DNA of 40,898 nucleotides from Planctomycetaceae bacterium (GTDB lineage Bacteria > Planctomycetota > Planctomycetia > Pirellulales > Pirellulaceae): contig PAQH01000155.1 in assembly GCA_002709225.1 (NCBI GenBank), positions 1 through 40,898 on the forward strand. Direction: 5' to 3'. Below the pieces are notes generated by a model that was not told where the DNA came from, made no database searches, and saw nothing but the letters and a program-made list of their open reading frames with translations. Within the stretch, counting starts at the first letter, position 1, and every line of letters starts with the position of its first letter. Below are positions 27,173 through 35,779 of the stretch, piece after piece. Position numbers and translations under genes: made by a program.

Positions 27173-28600
27173 ATGTCATCACGACGTGCTTTTCTCCAAC
27201 AGTCGTACAACGGATTGGGCACCCTGGGGCTCGCCGGTCTACTGGCGCAGGACAACTCTATTCGCGCTGACACTAGCAACCCATTTGCACCTCGTGCCGC
27301 GCATCTTCCACGGCGAGCGAAACGTTGCATTTTTCTGTTCATGCAAGGTGGCGTGAGCCAAATGGATTCGTTCGAGTACAAGCCCGAATTAAACAAACTG
27401 CATGGTAAGCAATTGCCGGGCAATCCGAACGTACGTGGCGAACTACAAGGACGCCTGTCCTTTGAACACGTCTGCGTCGGAAGTGCTTTCAAGTTCCAGC
27501 AGTATGGAGAATCGGGACGTTATATCTCAGAGCTGTTTCCGCATCTGGCGAAGCAAGTCGATCAACTGGCGTTTGTCCACGGCATCAAGACAGACAACCA
27601 AAACCATGGACCCTCCACGCTCCATGTCACGACGGGAAGTCAATTTCCCGGAAGCCCCTCAGTCGGGTCGTGGATGGCCTATGGCCTGGGCAGCGAGAAC
27701 CAGGACATGCCCGCGTACATGGTAGTGCAAGACCCACGGGGGGCTCCCGTCAATGGTGCCGCGGTCTGGAGTAATGGATACCTGCCCGCTGCCCATCAAG
27801 GTACGTTATTACGGGCCAAAGGGACTCCAATTCTGAACCTGGCCCCCCCTCCAGGCCTCTCCGCAAGTCGGCAACGACAAGAACTGGAACAACTGCGCTG
27901 GCTCAACCGGAAGCACCTCGAAAACCGCGATGACAGTGGCGAGCTCGAAGCCCGCATTCACGCCTACGAACTCGCGTTTCGCATGCAAACACGGGCTCCG
28001 GAATTGGTAGATCTATCCAAAGAACCCGAACACATCCATAAGCTCTACGGGCTGGATCGCGCAGAAACCGCGGGATTTGGCAGGCAGTGTCTGCTGGCGC
28101 GACGACTCGCTGAAAGCGGCGTGCGTTACACCCTCCTGGTGCATGGTGTTCAGATCAACCAGCACAGCTGGGATGATCACGGCGACGTAAAAGGCCGCAT
28201 GATCCGCCACTCACGCGAAGTCGACCAACCGGTCGCGGCGTTACTGCGTGATCTCGAGCAGCGAGGACTGCTAGGGGAAACGCTGGTCGTGTGGGCATCC
28301 GAGATGGGTCGTACCCCGTTCAAGAACGGAAAAATGAACGACAAGCCAGGACGCGACCACAATTCTTATGGCCTGGTGATGTGGATGGCCGGTGGCGATG
28401 TTAAACCTGGCGCAACCGTCGGGCAAACCGACGACTTCAGTCTTCGGAGCGTGGAAGAACCAATTCACATTCGGCATGTCCATGCAACGTTATTGAACCT
28501 GATGGGCCTCGATGACGAACGGCTCCGTTACCTGCATGCGGGCCGCAACCGACAATTGACCGATATTGGCGGCGAGGTGCTCGAGGACCTGATTAGCTAA
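27173..28600 (+). CDS. DUF1501 family protein, partner of the upstream DUF1549 gene
   Basis: A 475-residue protein with a Tat-like leader (SSRRAFLQQ, with consecutive arginines at 4-5). The core has the family patterns CIFLFMQGGVSQMDSFEYKP (about 52-71), SEMGRTP and GRDHNSYGLVMWMAGGDVKPG (about 390-410). The fold is predicted to be alkaline-phosphatase/sulfatase-like and metal dependent, but no activity is established. The 32-base gap after the DUF1549/DUF1553 gene, on the same strand, fits the well-known planctomycete gene pair and indicates co-transcription. Confidence 0.93.
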   Translation: MSSRRAFLQQSYNGLGTLGLAGLLAQDNSIRADTSNPFAPRAAHLPRRAKRCIFLFMQGGVSQMDSFEYKPELNKLHGKQLPGNPNVRGELQGRLSFEHVCVGSAFKFQQYGESGRYISELFPHLAKQVDQLAFVHGIKTDNQNHGPSTLHVTTGSQFPGSPSVGSWMAYGLGSENQDMPAYMVVQDPRGAPVNGAAVWSNGYLPAAHQGTLLRAKGTPILNLAPPPGLSASRQRQELEQLRWLNRKHLENRDDSGELEARIHAYELAFRMQTRAPELVDLSKEPEHIHKLYGLDRAETAGFGRQCLLARRLAESGVRYTLLVHGVQINQHSWDDHGDVKGRMIRHSREVDQPVAALLRDLEQRGLLGETLVVWASEMGRTPFKNGKMNDKPGRDHNSYGLVMWMAGGDVKPGATVGQTDDFSLRSVEEPIHIRHVHATLLNLMGLDDERLRYLHAGRNRQLTDIGGEVLEDLIS

Positions 28601-28740
28601 GGGCCCAAGCAGGTCGCGGGCAACTCTCGTCTCGGTTGCAATGCGCAGGCAGTGTTGAATCCGCCAACTTGACAGAGACGCGATCACATCCCGCTCGGTT
28701 ACAGCCACGGTGCCGCTACTCCCGCCAGTACACGCTCGCC

Positions 28741-29706
28741 ATGAACTCTTTTCTCAACCCCCATCATCTGGCGAAACTCGAGGGGTTGCAGCTGCGCGCC
28801 CGCAAAATCGTAGAAGGCTTCATGGCCGGACCTCACCGCAGCCCGTATCGGGGATTCTCGACTGAATTTGCGGAACATCGCCCCTATGTCCCGGGGGATG
28901 AAATCCGCTACGTCGATTGGAAAGTATTCGGCCGAACTGACAAGTACTACGTGAAACAATTCGTTGATGAAACTAACCTCGTCTGCTACCTGGTACTCGA
29001 TGTAAGTGCCAGCATGCATTACCAAGGACCCGCTGCGCCTTTGAGCAAGTTGGAATACGCACAGTGCCTGGCGGCTTCTCTGGCATGGATTGTTCTGAAT
29101 CGCCACGATGCGGTATCGTTGACCACATACGATGAAGTCGTACGAACATCATTGAATCCAAGTTCAAGCGCAACACACCTAGAGCCAATCCTACGGGTAC
29201 TCCAATCCAACCCGAGATCAACCAACACACGCGGCGGTCCACTTTTCCACGAATTGGCCGAACGCTTTCAGAAACGCGGCATCGTCATCATTTTGAGTGA
29301 TTGCATCGACGACCTTGCACCATTCTCAGCCGGGCTTAAACACTTACGGCACCGACAACACGAAGTAGCTCTTCTCCAGGTCCTCGATCCCGCAGAACTC
29401 GACTTCCCTTTCACCCAACGGATGCGTTTTCTGGACCTGGAACAAGAACCGGGCGTCATCACCGATCCTCAAACCGTACGGTCCGCCTATTTGTCCGAAT
29501 TTCAGGCATTTCGGGATTCGCTGCGGAACCACTGCTCCCAGCAATCAATCGATTACACCCTAGTACGAACGGACAGCGCACTCGACACCGTATTGAGCCG
29601 TTTCCTCGTGGAGCGTGGTAGCGACCACCGCTCGGCAACGACACCCCAGAACAGCCGCGCTGCAGACGGCCGCGGCGGACCGAGGCCACGAACTTCAATT
29701 TCGTAG
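28741..29706 (+). CDS. DUF58 domain protein
   Basis: A 321-residue soluble protein. DUF58 features include YRGFSTEFAEHRPYVPGDE (36-54) and YVDWKVFGRTDKYYVKQF (57-74), followed by a von Willebrand-A-like MIDAS start DVSAS (Asp87, Ser89, Ser91). In other bacteria the family accompanies MoxR ATPases and VWA proteins in chaperone-like complexes. Neither partner is visible here, so it stands apart. The C-terminus ends in a Ser/Arg/Pro-rich tail. The ATG at 28741 was chosen because the family sequence begins there; it lacks a strong ribosome site. It begins 140 bases after the DUF1501 stop. Confidence 0.92.
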   Translation: MNSFLNPHHLAKLEGLQLRARKIVEGFMAGPHRSPYRGFSTEFAEHRPYVPGDEIRYVDWKVFGRTDKYYVKQFVDETNLVCYLVLDVSASMHYQGPAAPLSKLEYAQCLAASLAWIVLNRHDAVSLTTYDEVVRTSLNPSSSATHLEPILRVLQSNPRSTNTRGGPLFHELAERFQKRGIVIILSDCIDDLAPFSAGLKHLRHRQHEVALLQVLDPAELDFPFTQRMRFLDLEQEPGVITDPQTVRSAYLSEFQAFRDSLRNHCSQQSIDYTLVRTDSALDTVLSRFLVERGSDHRSATTPQNSRAADGRGGPRPRTSIS

Positions 29707-29753
29707 GGGAGGGAGCATCGCGCAACCCGCGCAACCTCAACCCTGGCGGTACA

Positions 29754-30506
29754 CTACTCGCGTAGGTCTCCGAGCATGGTCCGCGCGCCATTTCCCAGAA
29801 ACAAGACATCCACCCCAGCCACAATCAACCGGTAACCGCGTTCCATGTAGGGCCGCACCGCACCCGGCGTCACACCAAAAATTCCCAGAGGCATATCAAC
29901 ATCCAGGCAGGCTTGTGTCACACGGTCAATCGCCTGTGTCACGATCGGATCATCCACCTGCCCCATTTTCCCCAGGCTGGCCGCCAGATCATAAGGCCCC
30001 AAAAGCACTGCATCGACACCATCGACCTTCACGATCTCATCGATGTTCTCTACTGCGTCGGCATGTTCCGCCTGGACGATCACGGCAATACGGTCGTTTG
30101 CCGAATCAACATACTCCTGAAATCGATACCCATAACCATGGGCGCGTGCCAACCCTACGCCCCGCGAACCGTGTGGCGCATAGCGAGCATGCGTTACAAC
30201 TTCGGCCGCCTGGTCCGCCGTATTGACCTGCGGCACAATCACACCGTCCGCTCCCAGATCAAGGACCTTTTTGATCGGCGCTTCGCCACGCACCGGCACG
30301 CGAACCACGCAGGGAACCCGATGGCCAACCGCTTGCAGAATACCAAGCAAATCGGCTGTTTCCAAAGGCCCGTGTTCACCATCAACAAAAAACCAGTCAA
30401 ATCCGGCTTCCGCGAGAATTTCCGCGGTGGAACCCAACGGCAAGGTAACCATCGTGCCTAATAGCGGATCCCGCTGCCGCAACCGCGCACGAAAACCTTC
30501 AGTCAT
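29754..30506 (-). CDS. HpcH/HpaI-family aldolase (second copy)
   Basis: A 250-residue protein of the 2-keto-3-deoxy acid aldolase family. Key residues are His45 in DGEHGPL, Arg69, Glu147 in VQAEH and Asp173 in GPYDLA. It is clearly different from the first aldolase in the window: the loop after the metal Glu reads HADAVEN rather than TPEAVEN, and the DGEHGPLE motif is the classical one. The substrate is unknown; family members cleave keto-acid aldols to pyruvate. It follows the second DUF1501 gene by 68 bp, in which an inverted repeat lies. Confidence 0.92.
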   Translation of the reverse strand: MTEGFRARLRQRDPLLGTMVTLPLGSTAEILAEAGFDWFFVDGEHGPLETADLLGILQAVGHRVPCVVRVPVRGEAPIKKVLDLGADGVIVPQVNTADQAAEVVTHARYAPHGSRGVGLARAHGYGYRFQEYVDSANDRIAVIVQAEHADAVENIDEIVKVDGVDAVLLGPYDLAASLGKMGQVDDPIVTQAIDRVTQACLDVDMPLGIFGVTPGAVRPYMERGYRLIVAGVDVLFLGNGARTMLGDLRE

Positions 30507-30542
30507 GATGTGGCACCCCGCGATAAACCAAACCAGAAAACG

Positions 30543-30559
30543 GATACGTCAGACGTATC
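30543..30559. promoter_or_regulatory. Inverted repeat upstream of the second aldolase
   Basis: GATACGT and ACGTATC form perfect 7-bp arms around a 3-base spacer. On the minus strand it lies 37 bases before the aldolase start and 16 bases after the DUF1501 stop. It could be an operator, or a hairpin terminator, because a short TTTT follows on the minus strand. Confidence 0.35.
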
Positions 30560-30574
30560 TTCGTAACGAACCGG

Positions 30575-31921
30575 TTACATCAATTCTTGCAACGGTAGAT
30601 AACCGTCATCGACCAGGTAGCGAGGTCGACCGTTCAGATCCGTAACCGTGGTCTGCTGCACATCGATTCCCAGGTTACGGTAGATCGTGGCAAACACTTC
30701 CTGGAAATGCACAGGACGATCCGCCGGTTCTTCGGCGTAAGCATTGGTAGAACCGATGACCTGGCCAACAGGCATTCCCCCGCCTGCCAGTAAGGCAAAC
30801 GCATTGCGGCTCCAGTGGTCTCGTCCCGCACTCTTGTTAATCCGAGGAGTCCGACCAAATTCCCCCCACACCACCACCGTCACATCATCCTGCATGCCGT
30901 GTCGGTAAAGGTCCTCAATCAACGCCGTCAGGCCCTGGTCCAACAATGGCAACACCTTGCGGCCATTCGAGAAATTACCACCATGCCAGTCAAAATCCGC
31001 AAACGTCGCGGTCACACTGCGAGCTCCCGCCTGCACAAGTCGACGCGCCAGTAGAAACTTCGACATGATTGCCTGGTATCCCAAGTGGCCATACGAAAGC
31101 ACCTTGGTATCGTCTTTTCCATAACTCGCACGGATCTTCGGGTCCTCTTTCTCGAGATCGAGAGCATCGGCAAGCTGGCTGGACGTAAGAACGTTCAGCG
31201 CCTGCTCCGTAAAGGGATCGAGTCGCCCACCCTCAGCGCGGCGGTCGACCTGACGGCGAAAACCATCGAACGCGCGGAGTAATTCACGACGGTCATCCAA
31301 ACGATTCACGCCAAGAGTCTCTAACTTGAGATTTTCCTGACCCTCAGCCTCAGGCTGAAATGCCTGATGGCTCATCCCCAGAAAACCGGGTCCCGGATGG
31401 TTGTAGGGTAGGTGCGCCATCTTCATGAACAAATTCATAGCCGGTGGCACGCCCGCATGGCGTGGACCATGTAACTTGGACAGAATTGATCCAATCCCCG
31501 GCCAGCCACCCTGCGGCTGATTTCCCGAACTACGGCCCGTAACACATTGGAAAGAGGTATGCCCACCATTGGAACCGACCAGCGTGCGGATGGTTACAAA
31601 ACGATCCAACATGCGTGCCAAACGTGGCATGTGCTCGCTGATCTGAATGCCAGGTAAGCAGGTCGAGATGGGAGAAAACTCACCGCGAATTTCTGCCGGA
31701 GCATGCGGCTTCAGATCTACCATATCCTGATGGGGTGGACCGCCCGTCAGATAAATCATAATGACGGATTTTTTCGAATCGCGGATGCCCGAAGTCGCCT
31801 CCGCCTGCAGCATTTGCGGGAGCGCCATCCCACCGAGGGCCAACCCACCCACCTGCAAGAACGAACGCCGCGCGATCCCATCACATTGGTAAAACTCTCG
31901 ACGGTCGGCAAAATTGAGCAT
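30575..31921 (-). CDS. DUF1501 family protein (second copy)
   Basis: A 448-residue protein. Residues 17-40 (ARRSFLQVGGLALGGMALPQML) resemble a Tat leader. Family motifs include SVIMIYLTGGPPHQDMVDLK and GEFGRTPRINKSAGRDHWSR near residue 345. It resembles the third copy more than the first, for example in sharing GRTPRINK and GRDH. The start at 31921 follows GGAGAG; an in-frame ATG at 31936 is less likely. No DUF1549 gene adjoins it. Function is unknown, but planctomycete members are thought to be exported metal-dependent hydrolase-like proteins. Confidence 0.92.
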   Translation of the reverse strand: MLNFADRREFYQCDGIARRSFLQVGGLALGGMALPQMLQAEATSGIRDSKKSVIMIYLTGGPPHQDMVDLKPHAPAEIRGEFSPISTCLPGIQISEHMPRLARMLDRFVTIRTLVGSNGGHTSFQCVTGRSSGNQPQGGWPGIGSILSKLHGPRHAGVPPAMNLFMKMAHLPYNHPGPGFLGMSHQAFQPEAEGQENLKLETLGVNRLDDRRELLRAFDGFRRQVDRRAEGGRLDPFTEQALNVLTSSQLADALDLEKEDPKIRASYGKDDTKVLSYGHLGYQAIMSKFLLARRLVQAGARSVTATFADFDWHGGNFSNGRKVLPLLDQGLTALIEDLYRHGMQDDVTVVVWGEFGRTPRINKSAGRDHWSRNAFALLAGGGMPVGQVIGSTNAYAEEPADRPVHFQEVFATIYRNLGIDVQQTTVTDLNGRPRYLVDDGYLPLQELM

Positions 31922-32030
31922 GATCACTCTCCACATTCAACGCTTCTGGAACCGGTGTCGCTCATGGTGTGCCTCACATTCTAACCTGCCAGGCAGTTTT
32001 CAGGAAATACAACTACGTGCCACTCAAGCC

Positions 32031-32048
32031 CCCCTCTCAGGGGAGGGG
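32031..32048 (-). terminator. GC-rich hairpin after the lyase-like gene
   Basis: CCCCTC at 32031-32036 pairs with GAGGGG at 32043-32048 around a 6-base loop, immediately after the stop of the PLP enzyme gene on the minus strand. No T-run follows, so it is a weak candidate intrinsic terminator or 3' stabilising hairpin. Confidence 0.3.
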
Positions 32049-32052
32049 ACTT

Positions 32053-33321
32053 TCAGACTGCGTAGACCGCATCTGCGGGACGGGCTCGCCGTCGCCCCGA
32101 GCGTACATCATCCATGACCTGCTGCAAATCTGCCAAGAATAAATCGATCGACTCGCTATGCGACCGGTCAAGGAAAAGATGTAACGAGGGCGGGTCTCGC
32201 AGCCGGTTCATCACCCAATCACGATCTTCCATACCGTCCGCCACCGCGTGGCTGTCATAACCAGCAGACCCGAATGCGACCAGGTACGCATCGGGCTTTC
32301 CCCGTACTTGAAGATCGGCAATGCGGCCGATTCCGGCAACCAGTTTATCGCGTGTGCCAATGATATTCTTGACAATCTCGCAATATCCAGCTTCACCGAG
32401 AAACTGCATGACAGCCCAGGCTGAGGCGAGACCACCAGCGGACCGTGATCCGCTCACCGCCGCGGTGCGGTAAGCGCCCGCCGGCCAGTTCGTAAACCGG
32501 TACTCCTGAAACCCACTGAGAGCTTCATCCCGCAACAACAGAACCGAAACACCTTTATTCGCGTAGCCGAGCTTATGCACGTCAACGGAAATCGAAGTCA
32601 CTCCAGGTACTGCAAAATCGAAAACGGGAACCGGCTGCCCCAACTTGCGCGCAAACGGCAGCACAAAACCACCGTGACAGGCATCGACATGCAACCAGAG
32701 CTCATACGTCCGAGCCAACTCGGCCAATTCCTCGATGGGATCAGTCACCCCATAGGGATACGAGGGTGCAGAAGCCGCCAGCATGACCGTGTTGCTGGTG
32801 ATGGCCTGCGCCATTGCGCCGACGTCGGCTCGATACTCTCGGTTCTCCGGCACGCGAATCGATCGCATACCCAACAGGTGGGCCGCTTTGTCAAAACCTG
32901 GATGCGCTGCGTGCGAAACGACTATCTCAGGAGTTGTCGCTGGCAACCTGGTGGCAGACCGTTCCGCCGCGGCCCAGTCACGAGCAGTCTTGACCGCCAG
33001 CAACAAGCTCTCTGTACCACCCGAAGTCACGCATCCACTGGCCGTCTGCGGTGCGTGTAACAAACTCAATAGAATGTCCACCACCTCCCGCTCATAACGC
33101 ACCAAGCTGGGAAACACTTTGCCCGCGTACAACGCGTTGTAATGCTGGTAGTCCTGGCTGGCCCGATCGGCAACTCGTTGCACTTCGTCACCGCCGTAAT
33201 AGCTTCCGCCAATAAATCGGCGTGGACCATACCAGGGCGCATCATCGGCTCGCATGGCGTCCATGGCGTGCGCCACCTTGTCCGGGTCCATTCCCGCCGC
33301 TGGCAATTCAGTACGCTTCAT
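32053..33321 (-). CDS. Sphingosine-1-phosphate-lyase-like PLP enzyme
   Basis: A 422-residue group II PLP decarboxylase/aldolase. The PLP lysine is probably Lys250 in DVHKLGYANKG. Other matches to S1P lyase are SGGTES (100-105), SHAAHPGFDKAAHLLGM (136-152), HVDACHGGF (211-219), GVTSIS before the lysine motif, and GSRSAGG (291-297). The family cleaves phosphorylated long-chain bases to phosphoethanolamine and an aldehyde; related glutamate or tyrosine decarboxylases are alternatives. No N-terminal membrane anchor is seen, as in other bacterial forms. No sphingolipid synthesis genes are nearby. The start has GGGAAG about 9 bases upstream. Confidence 0.88.
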   Translation of the reverse strand: MKRTELPAAGMDPDKVAHAMDAMRADDAPWYGPRRFIGGSYYGGDEVQRVADRASQDYQHYNALYAGKVFPSLVRYEREVVDILLSLLHAPQTASGCVTSGGTESLLLAVKTARDWAAAERSATRLPATTPEIVVSHAAHPGFDKAAHLLGMRSIRVPENREYRADVGAMAQAITSNTVMLAASAPSYPYGVTDPIEELAELARTYELWLHVDACHGGFVLPFARKLGQPVPVFDFAVPGVTSISVDVHKLGYANKGVSVLLLRDEALSGFQEYRFTNWPAGAYRTAAVSGSRSAGGLASAWAVMQFLGEAGYCEIVKNIIGTRDKLVAGIGRIADLQVRGKPDAYLVAFGSAGYDSHAVADGMEDRDWVMNRLRDPPSLHLFLDRSHSESIDLFLADLQQVMDDVRSGRRRARPADAVYAV

Positions 33322-33427
33322 GTTCGCATGCTTCCCATTGAACTACCGAGCCAACTACCGAAGCTTTCGGCCGGCCGGCACAACTTGTGCACACCACTAC
33401 CGTCAAGAAAAACAAATCCACGCAACA

Positions 33428-34339
33428 TCAAGTTCGTGGCGGGAGCCATTGCTTGTTGAGTTTGCAGACCATGGTGTAGGCGGGATCAAACACATTACCT
33501 AAATCATAACGCACGCACTGCGCCATCAGCAGGTTCGCGGCCAACGGATCCAAAGCGTAATCCTGTTGCAACCATCTCAACATTTCAGTAGTCGCATGTT
33601 GCGTCGCCTGATCGAGGGGACGCGCATTGCCTGCTGTGAATATCCAGTCAGCATTCTCACCACGTGGCCAACCGATCTCCCGACCTTTCTGCACATCCAA
33701 CGTTACCTGGACATCCATTGAGATCTCGATTCCCGAACCAACGATCTCACCGTCACCCTGAACCGCATGTCCATCTCCCAGGAAGAACAGCGCGCCCGGT
33801 TCGTAAACCGGGAAATATACCGTCGTACCCGCGACAAACCCTCGGTAGTCCATGTTGCCGCCGTGCTCAGCAGAGGTGGCAGTTGAAATTGCCTGCCCAC
33901 CACGAGCCGCAACCCCAAAACAGCCGATCATCGGTTCCAATGGCAACACCAAGGAGCCCAGATTGGACTGAGGTGACAACAGTGTCGCGGTCCCCGCTTG
34001 CGTATCAACATCCCACTCGGCAAGTGGGGCGGCGGGCAACTCACGAACATACGTGGGATCCACGACATTTGGAGCCACCGATGATCCACACCACCCGTAC
34101 CGGCGATTGGGCTGTACCTTCTCCAGTTGCACTACCAGAGTATCCCCTGGTTCAGCACCTTCCACATAAAAAGGACCGGTCTGCGGGTTGCCGCGCGGCG
34201 TAACCTGTTGGCGATCTTTATCGTATCCCCTGGCATCCACCGTGGAAGTGATCACTGTGTCACCGGCGGCGACATGCAATGCCGCTGGGTGAGGTCCCAA
34301 GGATCGGTAATACGTCGCAGCGACAAATCGATGTTCCAT
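33428..34339 (-). CDS. Acetamidase/formamidase family protein
   Basis: A 303-residue protein matching the FmdA_AmdA family. Visible features are the opening EPGDTLVVQLE segment (about 62-72), PLEPMIGCFGVA (about 133-144), AEHGGNMDYRGF (about 156-167) and FLGDGHAVQGDGE (about 188-200), all hallmarks. Members hydrolyse formamide, acetamide or related amides to ammonia and an acid. The ATG at 34339 has GGAGG 7 bases upstream; a GTG immediately before it (34342) is possible. It is on the same strand as the neighbouring lyase-like gene, 106 bp upstream of it, so co-transcription is possible. Confidence 0.93.
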   Translation of the reverse strand: MEHRFVAATYYRSLGPHPAALHVAAGDTVITSTVDARGYDKDRQQVTPRGNPQTGPFYVEGAEPGDTLVVQLEKVQPNRRYGWCGSSVAPNVVDPTYVRELPAAPLAEWDVDTQAGTATLLSPQSNLGSLVLPLEPMIGCFGVAARGGQAISTATSAEHGGNMDYRGFVAGTTVYFPVYEPGALFFLGDGHAVQGDGEIVGSGIEISMDVQVTLDVQKGREIGWPRGENADWIFTAGNARPLDQATQHATTEMLRWLQQDYALDPLAANLLMAQCVRYDLGNVFDPAYTMVCKLNKQWLPPRT

Positions 34340-34649
34340 CACGTAGCCTCCACTAGAAATTCACGGTCCAATCGACTGGCCGTCAGGCCGAATACACAGC
34401 GCCCGAACCTGGCATGCCGCTCACAGCAACACCCGTTCATAAAAGGGCGGTTACCTGATCGAGATGCGACAAGCGCGGCGTGCTGATATACACGCATCCG
34501 TAAGTGCGCGAAAGGTATCTGGTGCCGGCTCGCAATGGCACTTTAACCACTGGAACGCATCACGCCGCAGCGCCGATAGTGCAACCAAACTGATCGTACT
34601 GCCTCTCCAGCACCCGGGCAATCGGTACGGTGAGAAACCACAGCGCGGC
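34340..34649. other. Intergenic stretch without a supported gene
   Basis: This 310-bp region between the acetamidase and NHL-repeat genes, both minus strand, probably carries the acetamidase promoter. Open frames on both strands (for example 34464-34700) show no recognisable features. No clear promoter or hairpin was found. Confidence 0.45.
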
Positions 34650-35651
34650 TCAACGCCGCGGCACGAACTTCTGGAGCGTCGCACAATCTGCGGTGACTAA
34701 TCCACGACTGACACCCGCGGAAAGTGTCACCTCTGCCACGTACACACCGCCTTGTCGATCGACCCAAATATCATGCGGGGCAATGAAATCACCTGCCGCA
34801 TAAGGGTTCAGCCCACCGCCCCAGCGGCTGAGTAAGACGCCGTCGGGCGCGAACACACTGACACGGCCGCCCGCTTCGTCCGGCCGAGGCTGGGAGGTTC
34901 CAGCATGCCATCCCATTTCAGCGACAAACAGGTTGCCGTCCGAGGTGACAAATACGTTGCAGGGCCGCACCACATCCGTCCATTGTTCACAAAATTCACC
35001 CGCGCGAGTGAAAAACTGCAGGCGGCTATTTTCCCGATCCGCTACGACCACTCGATCTTGACTGTCGACCGCAATTCCGTGCGGCAGGTGAAACTGCCCT
35101 TCGTCACACCCCGGCTCCCCCCACGACAATTGAAGTTCGCCCGTCGCCGCATAACAGTGGACGCGACAGTTTCCGTACCCATCGCTGACATACATTTCAC
35201 CGTCACTAGAAAAAGTGACGTTCGTCGGGAGGTTAAATGGCCCAGCGGGCTGCTGGAGTGTACGATAGTTTGCGTCAACGACCCCCGTGTCACTTGGTAC
35301 ACCTGGGCTACCAAACATCCCTAGACGTTCGCCTTCCGGTGTGCATTTGTGGATGCAATGGCCCTGATCATCGGTGAGGTACAATACGTCTTCCGGGTCA
35401 ATGTGAATGCCATGAGGTCGCTGGAAGTCACCTTCTCCCCAGCAGCTCAGGAAAGTCCCATCAGCATCAAATACCATGACTGGGTGCCGCCCTCGATTGA
35501 AGACAAATACCCGATCTTGTGAATCAACCGCGACTCCTACCGCCTCTCCCATGGGAATATCTGCGGGAACCTGGTGCCACGCATCCAGTGGGCGATAGAC
35601 ATGGTCTCCCTGCCCCACGCGCTCCGTATGAGAACTCCGTTGATTCATCAT
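34650..35651 (-). CDS. NHL-repeat beta-propeller protein
   Basis: A 333-residue protein built of NHL-type repeats, seen as recurring GIAVDSQDRVVVADRENSRLQ-like units (for example GVAVDSQDRVFVFNRGRHPV near 40 and GIHIDPEDVLYLTDDQGHCI near 82). The family forms six-bladed propellers, and the layout is close to peptidyl-alpha-hydroxyglycine alpha-amidating lyase-like proteins of bacteria, though no activity is shown. No signal peptide is visible, so it may be cytoplasmic. Two adjacent ATGs (35651 and 35648) follow GGGAG; the second has better spacing. The promoter lies in the 128-bp gap to the third DUF1501 gene. Confidence 0.88.
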   Translation of the reverse strand: MMNQRSSHTERVGQGDHVYRPLDAWHQVPADIPMGEAVGVAVDSQDRVFVFNRGRHPVMVFDADGTFLSCWGEGDFQRPHGIHIDPEDVLYLTDDQGHCIHKCTPEGERLGMFGSPGVPSDTGVVDANYRTLQQPAGPFNLPTNVTFSSDGEMYVSDGYGNCRVHCYAATGELQLSWGEPGCDEGQFHLPHGIAVDSQDRVVVADRENSRLQFFTRAGEFCEQWTDVVRPCNVFVTSDGNLFVAEMGWHAGTSQPRPDEAGGRVSVFAPDGVLLSRWGGGLNPYAAGDFIAPHDIWVDRQGGVYVAEVTLSAGVSRGLVTADCATLQKFVPRR

Positions 35652-35779
35652 GCAGCTCCCATTCACACGGACCACTGGCACAGTGCACGTAAACTTCCTG
35701 ACTGGCTTGCTGCGACACCACGAAAAACTGACTCAGCTGCCGCACAGCTAATTCGCAATCGCGCAGCGACCGGGACCAC

